A stretch of DNA of 64,000 nucleotides from Mycolicibacterium goodii. Its GTDB lineage: Bacteria; Actinomycetota; Actinomycetes; Mycobacteriales; Mycobacteriaceae. Location of the stretch: the NCBI RefSeq assembly GCF_022370755.2, contig NZ_CP092364.2:6634001-6698000 (forward strand), given 5' to 3'. A model generated the notes under the pieces. It was not told the DNA's origin, did not search any database, and saw only the letters and a list, made by a program, of their open reading frames with translations. The translations under genes and the position numbers were made by a program. Below, in pieces: positions 46,865-55,949 of this stretch (position 1 is its first letter; every line of letters begins with the position of its first letter).

Positions 46865-48033
46865 TTGCTCTTTCCCGCAGATTCGCGCGGCAGGCCAAGC
46901 AGCCGTTCGGCGATGATGTTGCGTTGAATCTCGTTGGTGCCCGCGTAGATCGGGCCGCCCAGCGCGAACAGCAGGCCCTCGGTCCAGGAGTAATTTTCCT
47001 CCTCGCGTCCGGGGGAGTCGACGAGCTCACCGTCGGCACCGGCCAGATCCAGCGCGGTCTGGTGCAGCGCCACGTCGAGATCCGACCAGAACACCTTGGT
47101 CACCGACGATTCGGCGCCCAGCTCACCGCCGTTGGCCAGGCGCGTGACCGTGCCGAACGTGTGCAGCCGGTAGGCCTGCGCCTTGATCCACGCGTCGGCG
47201 ACGCGGTCGGTGAACGCCGGATCGGGGTTCTCCTTCCACCGCGACACGAGGCGTTCGGCCGGGGCGAGGAAGCGTGCCGGGCTGCGCAGGGACATGCCGC
47301 GCTCGTTGCTCGACGTGCTCATCGCGGCGCGCCAGCCGTCGTGCACCCCGCCGATCACGTCGTTGTCCGGCACGAACACGTCGTCGAAGAAGATCTCGCC
47401 GAAGCCAGTGTCACCGCCGAGCTGCGCGATCGGGCGCACGGTGACGCCCTTGGCCTTGAGGTCGAACATGAAGTAGGTCAGGCCCTTGTGGCGCTGCGCC
47501 TCGGGATCGGACCGGAACAGCCCGAAACCACGCTCGCCGAACACCGCCCGCGAGCTCCAGATCTTCTGCCCGTTGAGCAGCCAGCCGCCATCGGTCTTGG
47601 TCGCCGTCGACCGCAACGACGCCAGATCGCTGCCCGATTCGGGCTCCGACCAGGCCTGGGCCCAGATCTCCTCACCGCTGGCCATTTTCGGCAGGACGCG
47701 GTCGAGCTGCTCCTCGGTGCCGTGGGCGAACAATGTCGGCGCCAGCATCGAGGTGCCGTTGGCGCTGGCCCGCCCCGGCGCACCGGCCCGGAAGTACTCC
47801 TCCTCGAACACCACCCACTGCAGCAGCGTCGCGTCGCGCCCACCGTACTTCTTCGGCCAGGCGATCACCGACAGTCCCGCGTCGAACAGCACCTTGTCCC
47901 AACGGCGGTGCTGCTCGAAGCCTTCCTTGGTGTCGTACGACTTCGTCGGGAACTTCTCCCGGTTGGCGGCGAGGAATTCACGGACCTCGGCCCGAAAGGC
48001 CTCGGTCTCCTCGTCGAATTTCAGGTCCATCAC
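46861..48033 (-). CDS. fadE31: Acyl-CoA dehydrogenase FadE31
   Basis: A 390-residue acyl-CoA dehydrogenase with SEPESGSDLASLRSTATKTDGG near residue 128, GQKIWSSRAVFGERG near 154 and C-terminal YAGTNEIQRNIIAERLLGLPR. Part of the KstR2 regulon; exact substrate not clear. Confidence 0.9.
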   Translation of the reverse strand: MMDLKFDEETEAFRAEVREFLAANREKFPTKSYDTKEGFEQHRRWDKVLFDAGLSVIAWPKKYGGRDATLLQWVVFEEEYFRAGAPGRASANGTSMLAPTLFAHGTEEQLDRVLPKMASGEEIWAQAWSEPESGSDLASLRSTATKTDGGWLLNGQKIWSSRAVFGERGFGLFRSDPEAQRHKGLTYFMFDLKAKGVTVRPIAQLGGDTGFGEIFFDDVFVPDNDVIGGVHDGWRAAMSTSSNERGMSLRSPARFLAPAERLVSRWKENPDPAFTDRVADAWIKAQAYRLHTFGTVTRLANGGELGAESSVTKVFWSDLDVALHQTALDLAGADGELVDSPGREEENYSWTEGLLFALGGPIYAGTNEIQRNIIAERLLGLPRESAGKSK

Positions 48034-49583
48034 ACCTTCTCCCGTAGGGCCGGCTTGACCACTTTTCCACCCGGATTGCGTGGCAGCGCGTCCAGGAACT
48101 CGACCGATCGCGGCACCTTGAAATTCGCCAGATGCTCACGGGCATAGGCGATCACGGTGGCCTCGTCCAACTGTGCGCCGGGCTTGGTGACCACGAAGGC
48201 CTTGCCCACCTCGCCGAGCCGTTCGTCGGGCACACCGATCACCGCGGATTCGGCAACGCCGTCCAGCCGCGCGAGCACCTGCTCGATCTCGGCGGGGTAC
48301 ACGTTGAAGCCGCCGCAGATGTACATGTCCTTGAGCCGGTCGGTGATCGTGAGGTTGCCCGCCGCGTCGAGTTTCCCGATGTCGCCGGTGTGCAGCCACC
48401 CCTCGGCGTCGACCGCCGCCGCCGTGGCCTCCTCGTCGTCGAGGTATCCGAGCATCACGTTGGGTCCGCGCAGCAGCACCTCACCCGAGTCAGCGAGGCG
48501 CAGTTCGAAATCGGCGATGGGCCTGCCGCACGTGGTGGCGACGGTGACGGCGTCGTCGTCCGCACGGCACATCGTGCCGAATCCGGCGGCTTCGGTCAGC
48601 CCGTACGCGGTGAGCACGATGTCGATGTCCAGTTCGGACTGCATGCGCTCGATCAGCACCACCGGAACCACGGCGGCGCCGGTCACGGCGAACCGCAGCG
48701 AAGTCAGGTCGTAGTCGCCGCGGCGCGGGTGGTCGAGCAGCGTCTGGTAGATGGTCGGCGGTCCGGGCAGCACCGTGATGGCGTGCTCGGCAACGGCTTT
48801 CATCGTCTGCTCGGGATCGAACGTCAGCATGGGGTACAGCGTGGCGCCGGTTTGCAAACACGCGAGGATCCCGGCCTTGTAGCCGAAGTTGTGGAAGAAC
48901 GGGTTGATGCACAGGTAGCGGTCGGTGCTGGTGACCTGACCGCACTCGGCCCATGCCGCCGAACCGTCGAGGGACTGCCGGTGCGCGCAGCGCACACCCT
49001 TGCTGCGGCCCGTGGTGCCGGACGTGAACAGGATGTCGGAGACGTCGTCGGGGGACACCGCCGCTGCGCGGGCGTCGACCTCGGCCAGGGCCGCGTCGTC
49101 CGCTCGCGCCACGAATTCGTCCCAGGTGCCGTCGTTCTCGTCGATCGGCACGCGCACGATGTGCCGCAGCGCGGGCAGTGCGGCGCGGTCAAGGTCGGCG
49201 GTCTTGTCGGCGCCGAGGAACTTCCCCGACGCGATGAGCAGGGGTGCGCCCGTGCGGGCCAGGATGTCGGTCGCCTCGCTCGCGGTGTAGCGCGTGTTGA
49301 GCGGGACGACGACGCCACCGGCGTAGTGGGTGGCCAGGCTCGCCACCACCCAGTGCCAGGTGTTGGGTGACCAGATCGCGATGCGATCGCCTGGTTGGAC
49401 GCCGAGGGTGATCATCGCCGCAGCCGCGCGGCGGACCTCGTCGCGCAACTGTGGGTAGGTCAGTCGGCGATCGGGGCTGACCACCGCGTCGTGGTCGGGG
49501 AACTGCGCAGCGATCCGGTCCAGCACCGCTGGAACGGTTCTGACCCCCCGGTCGCTGCGCGCGTGACCAACGGCGCTCGTCAT
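48030..49583 (-). CDS. fadD3: HIP-CoA synthetase FadD3
   Basis: Acyl-CoA ligase of 517 residues that activates HIP (the indanedione propionate left after A/B-ring removal), the entry step for ring C/D breakdown; HIP-CoA is the KstR2 effector. P-loop ILFTSGTTGRSKGVRCAH near 175, YGLTEAAGFGTM near 305 and C-terminal PRNPGGKVVKPALREK are visible. First gene of the fadD3-fadE31-32-33-aspB set. Confidence 0.93.
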   Translation of the reverse strand: MTSAVGHARSDRGVRTVPAVLDRIAAQFPDHDAVVSPDRRLTYPQLRDEVRRAAAAMITLGVQPGDRIAIWSPNTWHWVVASLATHYAGGVVVPLNTRYTASEATDILARTGAPLLIASGKFLGADKTADLDRAALPALRHIVRVPIDENDGTWDEFVARADDAALAEVDARAAAVSPDDVSDILFTSGTTGRSKGVRCAHRQSLDGSAAWAECGQVTSTDRYLCINPFFHNFGYKAGILACLQTGATLYPMLTFDPEQTMKAVAEHAITVLPGPPTIYQTLLDHPRRGDYDLTSLRFAVTGAAVVPVVLIERMQSELDIDIVLTAYGLTEAAGFGTMCRADDDAVTVATTCGRPIADFELRLADSGEVLLRGPNVMLGYLDDEEATAAAVDAEGWLHTGDIGKLDAAGNLTITDRLKDMYICGGFNVYPAEIEQVLARLDGVAESAVIGVPDERLGEVGKAFVVTKPGAQLDEATVIAYAREHLANFKVPRSVEFLDALPRNPGGKVVKPALREKV

Positions 49584-49600
49584 CAGTGCTCCTCTAACAA

Positions 49601-49614
49601 AGCAAGTGCTTGGT
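49601..49614. promoter_or_regulatory. KstR2 operator between fadD3 and fadE30
   Basis: AGCAAGTGCTTGGT matches AnCAAGnnCTTGnT. It is followed by TAGCCT (49619-49624) and GTG 49631 on the plus strand. Confidence 0.9.
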
Positions 49615-49630
49615 AGGTTAGCCTACAAGG

Positions 49631-50782
49631 GTGATAGAGGTCCAGGAATTCCGGGCCGAGGTCCGGCAGTGGCTCGCAGACAATCTCGTCGGTGAATTCG
49701 CAGCGCTCAAAGGACTCGGCGGCCCCGGGCGTGAGCACGAGGCGTTCGAGGAACGTCGTGCGTGGAATCAGCACCTGGCCGAGGCAGGACTGACCTGCCT
49801 CGGCTGGCCCGTCGAGCACGGGGGCCGGGGGCTTTCGGTCGCGCACCGCGTCGCGTTCTATGAGGAGTACGCGCGCGCCGATGCGCCCGACAAGGTCAAC
49901 CACTTCGGCGAGGAACTGCTCGGGCCCACGCTGATCGAGTACGGCACCGGCGAGCAGCAGAAGCGCTTCCTTCCGAACATCCTCAACGTCACCGAGTTGT
50001 GGTGCCAGGGGTACTCCGAGCCCAACGCGGGCAGCGACCTGGCGAATGTGTCGACCACGGCTGAACTCGTCGGCGACGAATGGGTGATCAACGGGCAGAA
50101 GGTGTGGACGTCGCTCGCGCACTGGGCGCAGTGGTGCTTCGTGGTGGCCCGCACCGAGAAGGGCTCCAAGCGCCACGCGGGCCTGTCCTATCTGCTGGTG
50201 CCGCTCGATCAGCCCGGCGTCGAGATCCGGCCCATCAACCAGCTCACCGGGGACTCCGAGTTCAACGAGGTGTTCTTCGACAACGCCCGCACCGAGGCCG
50301 GCCTCGTGGTCGGTCAGCCCGGCGACGGCTGGCGCGTGGCGATGGGCACGCTGACCTTCGAACGCGGAGTCTCCACGCTCGGGCAGCAGATCCGTTACGC
50401 CCGCGAGCATTCCAACCTGGTCGAGCTGGCCAAGCGCACCGGCGCGGTCGACGACCCGCTGATCCGCGAGCGGCTGGTCCGGTCCTGGACCGGCCTGCAG
50501 GCCATGCGGTCGTACGCGCTGGCGACGATGGACGTAGAACAGCCGGGCCAAGATAACGTGTCGAAGCTGTTGTGGGCCAACTGGCATCGCGAACTCGGCG
50601 AGATCGCCATGGACGTACAGGGGATGGCCGGGCTCACGCTCGAGAACGGCGAGTTCGACGAGTGGCAGCGGCTCTACCTGTTCTCCCGCGCGGACACCAT
50701 CTACGGCGGGTCCAACGAGATCCAGCGCAACATCATCGCCGAGCGCGTGCTCGGCCTACCCCGAGAGGTCAAAGGGTCATGA
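49631..50782 (+). CDS. fadE30: Acyl-CoA dehydrogenase FadE30
   Basis: A 383-residue acyl-CoA dehydrogenase acting early after FadD3 on the HIP-CoA side chain. SEPNAGSDLANVSTTAEL near 123, GQKVWTSLAHWAQW near 150, YGGSNEIQRNIIAERVLGLPREVK at the C-terminus. GTG 49631 is six bases after a TAGCCT -10 and has no RBS, so the mRNA is probably leaderless. Confidence 0.92.
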   Translation: MIEVQEFRAEVRQWLADNLVGEFAALKGLGGPGREHEAFEERRAWNQHLAEAGLTCLGWPVEHGGRGLSVAHRVAFYEEYARADAPDKVNHFGEELLGPTLIEYGTGEQQKRFLPNILNVTELWCQGYSEPNAGSDLANVSTTAELVGDEWVINGQKVWTSLAHWAQWCFVVARTEKGSKRHAGLSYLLVPLDQPGVEIRPINQLTGDSEFNEVFFDNARTEAGLVVGQPGDGWRVAMGTLTFERGVSTLGQQIRYAREHSNLVELAKRTGAVDDPLIRERLVRSWTGLQAMRSYALATMDVEQPGQDNVSKLLWANWHRELGEIAMDVQGMAGLTLENGEFDEWQRLYLFSRADTIYGGSNEIQRNIIAERVLGLPREVKGS

Positions 50783-51567
50783 ACCTGTCCGAGCCCCCGA
50801 AAGAGATTGACGGGCACGGCCTTTTGAAGGGCAAAGTGGTCCTGGTGACCGCCGCCGCCGGTACCGGCATCGGCTCGACCACCGCGCGGCGCGCCCTGCT
50901 CGAGGGTGCGGACGTGGTGATCTCCGACTACCACGAGCGTCGCCTGGGGGAGACCCGCGATCAGCTGGCCGATCTGGGCTTGGGTCGCGTCGAATCAGTC
51001 GTGTGCGACGTGACCTCCACCGAGGCCGTCGACGCGCTGATCACCCAGACCGTCGAGAAGGCCGGCCGGCTGGACGTGCTGGTCAACAATGCCGGCCTCG
51101 GCGGGCAGACCCCCGTCATCGACATGACCGATGAGGAGTGGGACCGCGTCCTCAACGTCACGCTCACCTCGGTCATGCGCGCCACGCGGGCCGCGCTGCG
51201 GTACTTCCGTGGCGTCGAGCACGGCGGCGTCATCGTCAACAACGCGAGCGTTCTGGGTTGGCGCGCACAGCATTCGCAGTCGCACTATGCGGCCGCCAAG
51301 GCCGGCGTGATGGCGCTGACGCGTTGCAGCGCGATCGAGGCCGTGGAGTACGGCGTGCGCATCAACGCCGTGTCCCCGAGCATCGCGCGGCACAAGTTCC
51401 TGGAGAAGACGTCGTCGGCCGAACTGCTGGACCGTCTGGCCGGTGACGAGGCGTTCGGCCGTGCCGCCGAACCGTGGGAGGTCGCCGCGACCATCGCGTT
51501 CCTCGCCAGTGACTACTCGAGCTACCTCACCGGCGAAGTCATCTCGGTGTCCAGCCAGCGGGCCTGA
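50779..51567 (+). CDS. ipdF: Short-chain dehydrogenase IpdF
   Basis: A 262-residue SDR, orthologue of Rv3559c by position and sequence, thought to oxidise the 5-hydroxyl of HIP-CoA-type intermediates. Cofactor motif TAAAGTGIGSTTARR lies near residue 24, NNAGLGG near 98, catalytic SHYAAAKAG near 172-179. ATG 50779 overlaps the fadE30 stop. Confidence 0.88.
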   Translation: MNLSEPPKEIDGHGLLKGKVVLVTAAAGTGIGSTTARRALLEGADVVISDYHERRLGETRDQLADLGLGRVESVVCDVTSTEAVDALITQTVEKAGRLDVLVNNAGLGGQTPVIDMTDEEWDRVLNVTLTSVMRATRAALRYFRGVEHGGVIVNNASVLGWRAQHSQSHYAAAKAGVMALTRCSAIEAVEYGVRINAVSPSIARHKFLEKTSSAELLDRLAGDEAFGRAAEPWEVAATIAFLASDYSSYLTGEVISVSSQRA

Positions 51568-51605
51568 TCCTCGAGCCTCGCCTGGCGCGTGGTATCAGTC
51601 GCTGA

Positions 51606-51671
51606 CGCGCCGAGATTGCACTGAGGGACAATTGAGCGCGATTTTTTGTCCCTGGTTGCAATCTCGGCGCG
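51606..51671. repeat. Nested intergenic inverted repeat
   Basis: Outer arms CGCGCCGAGATTGCA (51606-51620) and its exact complement (51657-51671) enclose inner arms AGGGACAA (51624-51631) and TTGTCCCT (51646-51653). It lies between ipdF and kstR2. The form resembles dispersed palindromic elements of mycobacteria and could end the ipdF transcript. Confidence 0.85.
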
Positions 51672-51708
51672 CGGCGCGATGGGCGAGGCAGCGCGCCCGA
51701 CGTGACCT

Positions 51709-51722
51709 AGCAAGTGCTTGGT
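51709..51722. promoter_or_regulatory. KstR2 operator upstream of kstR2
   Basis: AGCAAGTGCTTGGT, identical to the fadD3/fadE30 site. TATGCT (51726-51731) follows and then ATG 51738 after six bases. Confidence 0.9.
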
Positions 51723-51737
51723 TGGTATGCTGGGTCA

Positions 51738-52355
51738 ATGGCGCCGGATACGCCCAGCCAGCCGGCTAGCAGACGCGACGAGCTGTTGCAGCTCGCCGCC
51801 ACCATGTTCGCCGACCGTGGCCTCAAGGCCACCACGGTCCGCGACATCGCCGACTCCGCAGGCATCCTCTCGGGCAGCCTGTATCACCACTTCAAGTCCA
51901 AAGAGCAGATGGTCGAAGAGGTGCTGCGGGACTTCCTGGACTGGCTGTTCGGGCGCTACCAAGAGATCCTCGACACCGCGACCAGCCCGCTGGAGAAGCT
52001 CACCGGCCTGTTCATGGCGTCGTTCGAGGCCATCGAGCACCGGCACGCGCAGGTGGTGATCTACCAGGACGAGGCCAAGCGGCTCTCGGACCTGCCGCAG
52101 TTCGACTTCGTCGAAGCGCGAAACAAAGAGCAGCGCAAGATGTGGTTGGACATCCTGCAGGAGGGCATCGCCGACGGCTCGTTGCGGCCCGATCTCGACG
52201 TCGACCTCGTCTACCGGTTCATCCGCGACACCACGTGGGTTTCGGTTCGCTGGTACAAACCGGGCGGGCCACTCACGGCCGAACAGGTCGGGCAGCAGTA
52301 CCTCGCCATCGTTCTCGGCGGAATCACGCAGTCACAAGGAGATAAACATGCCTGA
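51738..52355 (+). CDS. kstR2: Second cholesterol regulon repressor KstR2 (TetR family)
   Basis: A 205-residue TetR protein: HTH TVRDIADSAGILSGSLYHHFKSKEQM near residues 35-60. Represses the ring-C/D genes and is released by HIP-CoA. ATG 51738 is six bases after a TATGCT -10 with the operator just upstream, so it is autoregulated and probably leaderless. Its end overlaps fadA6 by 8 bp. Confidence 0.93.
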   Translation: MAPDTPSQPASRRDELLQLAATMFADRGLKATTVRDIADSAGILSGSLYHHFKSKEQMVEEVLRDFLDWLFGRYQEILDTATSPLEKLTGLFMASFEAIEHRHAQVVIYQDEAKRLSDLPQFDFVEARNKEQRKMWLDILQEGIADGSLRPDLDVDLVYRFIRDTTWVSVRWYKPGGPLTAEQVGQQYLAIVLGGITQSQGDKHA

Positions 52356-53496
52356 GGCGTACATCATCGATGCCGTACGCACCCCCGTCGGAAAGAAGAA
52401 CGGGGCGCTGGCCCAGGTGCACCCGATCGATCTGGGTGTGCACGTGTTCCGCAGCATCTTCGACCGGGTGGACGTGGATCCGGGTGCGGTCGACGACGTG
52501 ATCGTCGGCTGTGTCGACGCCATCGGTGGACAGGCGGGCAACATCGGCCGCAACGCGTGGCTCGCCGCGGGTTACCCCGAAGAGGTTCCCGGTGTCACCG
52601 TCGACCGCCAGTGCGGCTCCAGCCAGCAGGCCATCTCGTTCGGCGCGCAGGCGATCCTTTCGGGCACCGCGGACATCATCTTGGCCGGCGGCATGCAGAA
52701 CATGAGCTGGGTGCCGATCTCGTCGGCGATGATCGTCGGCAAGGACCTCGGATTCAGCACTCCCACAGCCGAATCCGAGCATTGGCGGCATCGGTACGGC
52801 GACCAGGAGATCTCGCAGTTCCGCGGTTCCGAGCTCATCGCCGAGCGCTGGGACATCTCCCGCGAGGAGATGGAGAAGTTCGCGCTGGCCAGCCACCAGC
52901 GTGCGTTCGCCGCGATCCGTGCCGGCCACTTCGACAACGAGATCGTGCCGGTCGGCGACTTCGGTGTCGACGAGGGCCCGCGCGAGACCACGCTGGAGAA
53001 GATGGCCGCGCTGCAGCCGCTCGTCGAGGGGGGCCGCCTCACCGCGGCGCTCGCCAGCCAGATCTCCGACGGCGCAAGCGCGGTGCTGCTGGCATCCGAG
53101 CGGGCCGTCGAGGAGCACAACCTCAAGCCGCGCGCCCGCATCCACCACATCAGCGCCCGCGGCGCGGATCCGGTCATGATGCTCACGGGCCCGATCCCCG
53201 CGACGCAGTACGCGCTGAAGAAGACCGGCCTGTCGATCGACGACATCGACACCGTCGAGATCAACGAGGCGTTCGCACCCGTCGTGCTGGCCTGGATCAA
53301 GGACCTCAAGGCCGACCCGGAGAAGGTCAACCCCAACGGCGGCGCGATCGCGCTCGGCCACCCGCTCGGCGCCACCGGCGCCAAGCTGTTCGCCACCATG
53401 CTCAACACCCTTGAGCGCACCGGCGGGCGCTACGGCCTGCAGACCATGTGCGAGGGTGGCGGCACCGCCAACGTCACCATCATCGAGCGCCTCTGA
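52348..53496 (+). CDS. fadA6: Acetyl-CoA acyltransferase FadA6
   Basis: A 382-residue thiolase with nucleophile Cys89 ([10 protein letters not shown]), [10 protein letters not shown] near 335 and the C-terminal Cys in [10 protein letters not shown]. Acts in the final thiolytic steps of ring C/D breakdown. AGGAG RBS lies inside kstR2. Confidence 0.92.
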   Translation: MPEAYIIDAVRTPVGKKNGALAQVHPIDLGVHVFRSIFDRVDVDPGAVDDVIVGCVDAIGGQAGNIGRNAWLAAGYPEEVPGVTVDRQCGSSQQAISFGAQAILSGTADIILAGGMQNMSWVPISSAMIVGKDLGFSTPTAESEHWRHRYGDQEISQFRGSELIAERWDISREEMEKFALASHQRAFAAIRAGHFDNEIVPVGDFGVDEGPRETTLEKMAALQPLVEGGRLTAALASQISDGASAVLLASERAVEEHNLKPRARIHHISARGADPVMMLTGPIPATQYALKKTGLSIDDIDTVEINEAFAPVVLAWIKDLKADPEKVNPNGGAIALGHPLGATGAKLFATMLNTLERTGGRYGLQTMCEGGGTANVTIIERL

Positions 53497-53521
53497 TCTC
53501 TCGCTCGCGCAATGGGCGAGG

Positions 53522-54508
53522 ATGGAGGATATGGCCCCGAGCGGCGAACCGGCGCGTGACGAGAGTTTCCTGACGGTCCTGGTCGCGCTGGCGGCCAACG
53601 CTCTCATCGCACTCGCCAAGAGCGCGGTCGCGGCCGTGACAGGGTCCGCGTCGATGCTTGCCGAGGCCGCACATTCGTGGGCCGACACCGGCAATGAGGT
53701 GTTCCTGCTGATCGGCACCAGAATGTCGGCGAAGCCGGCCGACGACGAACATCGGCTCGGATACGGGCGCACCGGCTATATCTGGTCGATGTTCGCGGCC
53801 TTCGGCCTGTTCACCGTGGGCGCGGTGGTGTCGATCTGGCACGGCGTCCAATCGTTGGGCGGGGAGTCCGAGCCGGCCTCCTATGGGTGGGCGTACGCCG
53901 TGCTGGCGGTCGCCTTCGTCCTCGAAGGCACGTCGTTCGCGCAGGCCCTGCGCCAGACCAGGACCGGCGCCGTACGACGACGCCTCAGCGCACTGCGCTA
54001 CATCCGTCTCACGTCAAACCCGATGCTGCGGGCCGTGTTCGTCGAGGACCTCTCGGCGCTGATCGGCATCGTCATCGCGGCCGCGGGCATCCTGGCTCAT
54101 CAGATCACCGGCAACGCCGTATGGGATGCGGTCGGCTCGATTCTGGTCGGGATACTCCTTGGCTCCGTCGCGTTGTTCCTCATCGCGCGCAACATGGATT
54201 TCCTCACCGGCGAGGCCGTCACGCCGCTCGCGCGCAACATGATCCTGCAGGACCTCCGGGATCATCCCGACATCGAGCGGGTCAGCTATCTGCGCACCGA
54301 GTGGGTGGGCGCAGACCGGATCTATGTGGTCGCGGCTGTCGATCTGACCGGCGATGCCGCCGAATCCGACGTCGCGGCGAGGCTCAACGCGGTGGCAGAT
54401 ACGTTGCAGAACCGGCCGACGATCGTGCGCGCGCTGCTCACCCTCACCCGGCCCGGCGACGCGACGGATCTGCGCCCGGACAAGCTGCCTGATTGGTACT
54501 CCTCCTAG
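53522..54508 (+). CDS. Cation diffusion facilitator family transporter
   Basis: A 328-residue CDF protein with six predicted helices. The A-site motif of TM2 is [13 protein letters not shown] near residue 55 (H/D pattern), [14 protein letters not shown] near 82, and a second D in [10 protein letters not shown] near 180. The C-terminal cytoplasmic domain (~220-328) has few His. Export of Zn2+, Fe2+ or Mn2+ is possible. It starts 25 bp after fadA6 on the same strand. ATG 53531 is an alternative. Confidence 0.82.
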   Translation: MEDMAPSGEPARDESFLTVLVALAANALIALAKSAVAAVTGSASMLAEAAHSWADTGNEVFLLIGTRMSAKPADDEHRLGYGRTGYIWSMFAAFGLFTVGAVVSIWHGVQSLGGESEPASYGWAYAVLAVAFVLEGTSFAQALRQTRTGAVRRRLSALRYIRLTSNPMLRAVFVEDLSALIGIVIAAAGILAHQITGNAVWDAVGSILVGILLGSVALFLIARNMDFLTGEAVTPLARNMILQDLRDHPDIERVSYLRTEWVGADRIYVVAAVDLTGDAAESDVAARLNAVADTLQNRPTIVRALLTLTRPGDATDLRPDKLPDWYSS

Positions 54509-54515
54509 CGTCCGG

Positions 54516-55253
54516 TCACGCCGCCGCGACGAGGGCCAGGCCAGCGAACGCGAAGATCCAGCTGGCGAACGAGCCGACGAGGAAGTACTCGACGACCTCG
54601 TCGATGCCGATCTCCTGCTCGTCCTGGTTGCGCGTCGCGTTGATCTCGGGGAAGCGGATGACGCTCTTGGCGGCGACGACGGCCGAGGCCATGGTGAGCT
54701 GACCCGCCAGGCCGAGACCGACGATGAGCAGGCGCTCCATCGGGCCCAGCAACCGCCCGCCCTTGAGCCGATCGGACGCCTGCGGCTGACCTGCGGGCTT
54801 CACCGCTCCGACCGCACCGAGCACGAGGCGCACAACGTGATTGGCGGTGGTGAGCTGCACGAGCATGACGCCGAGCACCATGAGCACCCGCCCGGCCGAC
54901 ACGCCCTCGGGCATCCCGGCCCACGCCACCCAGCGCCCCACTGCGCCGTCGACGTCGGATGCCCAGCCCGACAACAAGATCAGGGCTGTCACCGCCCCGC
55001 CGATGATCACCAGCGGGATACCCTGGCGCGTGCCGGTCAGCTCGGTGCGTTCGCACGCCACGTTCCAGCCGACGACCGCGATCGACGCGATGACGAGCAA
55101 CGGCAGGTCGCCGAGGTGCCACAGCCCGGCCAGCAGCGAGCCCACCACGAGAACCACGACCGCGAGCACCGGCGGAACCCATCGGGTTCCGATGAACCGC
55201 CGCATCACGTCACCGAGCCCGGTGGCGATGAGGAACATCGCCAGCATGCTCAT
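54516..55253 (-). CDS. SatD-associated multi-pass membrane protein, DUF3307-like
   Basis: A 245-residue protein with about seven hydrophobic segments. The C-terminal half, MERLLIVGLGLAGQLTMASA followed by AAKSVIRFPEI and VEYFLVGSFASW, resembles the DUF3307 family, often found beside satD in other phyla (from memory). It overlaps the satD stop by four bases. Function unknown; it may be the membrane effector or partner of the SatD protein. Confidence 0.65.
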   Translation of the reverse strand: MSMLAMFLIATGLGDVMRRFIGTRWVPPVLAVVVLVVGSLLAGLWHLGDLPLLVIASIAVVGWNVACERTELTGTRQGIPLVIIGGAVTALILLSGWASDVDGAVGRWVAWAGMPEGVSAGRVLMVLGVMLVQLTTANHVVRLVLGAVGAVKPAGQPQASDRLKGGRLLGPMERLLIVGLGLAGQLTMASAVVAAKSVIRFPEINATRNQDEQEIGIDEVVEYFLVGSFASWIFAFAGLALVAAA

Positions 55254-55897
55254 GTGATCTCCGAAAGGTACTGCGAGGCGACGACGATGAGGTCCAGCCC
55301 GTCGCGGCCGGCGCGTTGGGACACCGCCGACGCGCTGATCCGCTCGGCAGCGGCGAGTTCCTTTTTCGACCGGTTGGACAAGAGACCCCTCAGGATGCGG
55401 ATGGACCGTTCATCGAGTGATCCAAACATGTGGTCCCGACACATCAGGGCCGCGTTGATCGCGTCCGGGGAGGGGCCGGGGGATACCGGGGTGTCGGCGG
55501 CCCTGCGGTAGGTGATGCGTACGAGTGCGAGCCCGGGCTGGCGTTGCGCCTCGGCGGTCCACTCGATGGCTTCGCGCGCGGCCCACCAACCGGGCCCGTC
55601 CTGGATGCCCGTCGCCTCGTCGAGCACGCTCACCGCGCCCCAGCCGATGCCGAACCGCACGTCGATCTCGGGGGCGACCGTGAGCCGGATGGCCCAGGCC
55701 GCCGCCAGAGCTTCGCCGACGCGGCGGTAACTGCCCTGGAACTCGTCGCCGACGGTGAATGCCGGGGCGTCGATCGCGTGTTCTGCGACGGTGGCGAGTG
55801 CGGCGTTGAGGTCGCGGTGCAGCGCGCGGCGGTCGGCTGCGCCGCGTGAGCCGACGACGTCCCCGATGAGGGTCGCACGTGCTGAGGCTTGCTCCAC
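55250..55897 (-). CDS. satD: SatD-family protein (cyclase-like N-domain plus HTH)
   Basis: A 215-residue protein. The N-terminal half has IGDVVGSR at residue ~11, a GDEFQGSY motif near 50 and a RFGIGWGAV strand near 81, an arrangement that recalls class III cyclase/GGDEF folds. The C-terminal ~50 residues form a putative HTH (SKKELAAAERISASAVSQRAG near 178-198). GTG 55897. Function unknown in mycobacteria; a DNA-binding sensor or nucleotide-binding regulator are both possible. Whether the fold has cyclase activity is speculative. Confidence 0.75.
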   Translation of the reverse strand: MEQASARATLIGDVVGSRGAADRRALHRDLNAALATVAEHAIDAPAFTVGDEFQGSYRRVGEALAAAWAIRLTVAPEIDVRFGIGWGAVSVLDEATGIQDGPGWWAAREAIEWTAEAQRQPGLALVRITYRRAADTPVSPGPSPDAINAALMCRDHMFGSLDERSIRILRGLLSNRSKKELAAAERISASAVSQRAGRDGLDLIVVASQYLSEIT

Positions 55898-55900
55898 AAT

Positions 55901-55919
55901 GTGAAGACTATAGCTTCAC
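55901..55919. promoter_or_regulatory. satD promoter with inverted repeat
   Basis: GTGAAG-N7-CTTCAC brackets a CTATAG palindrome. On the minus strand it contains TATAGT (55912-55907), a good -10, nine bases before GTG 55897. Overlap of the palindrome and -10 suggests repression, perhaps by SatD's own HTH. Confidence 0.55.
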
Positions 55920-55949
55920 CGTCGCATAGTTAAGGCATTTACTTCATTT

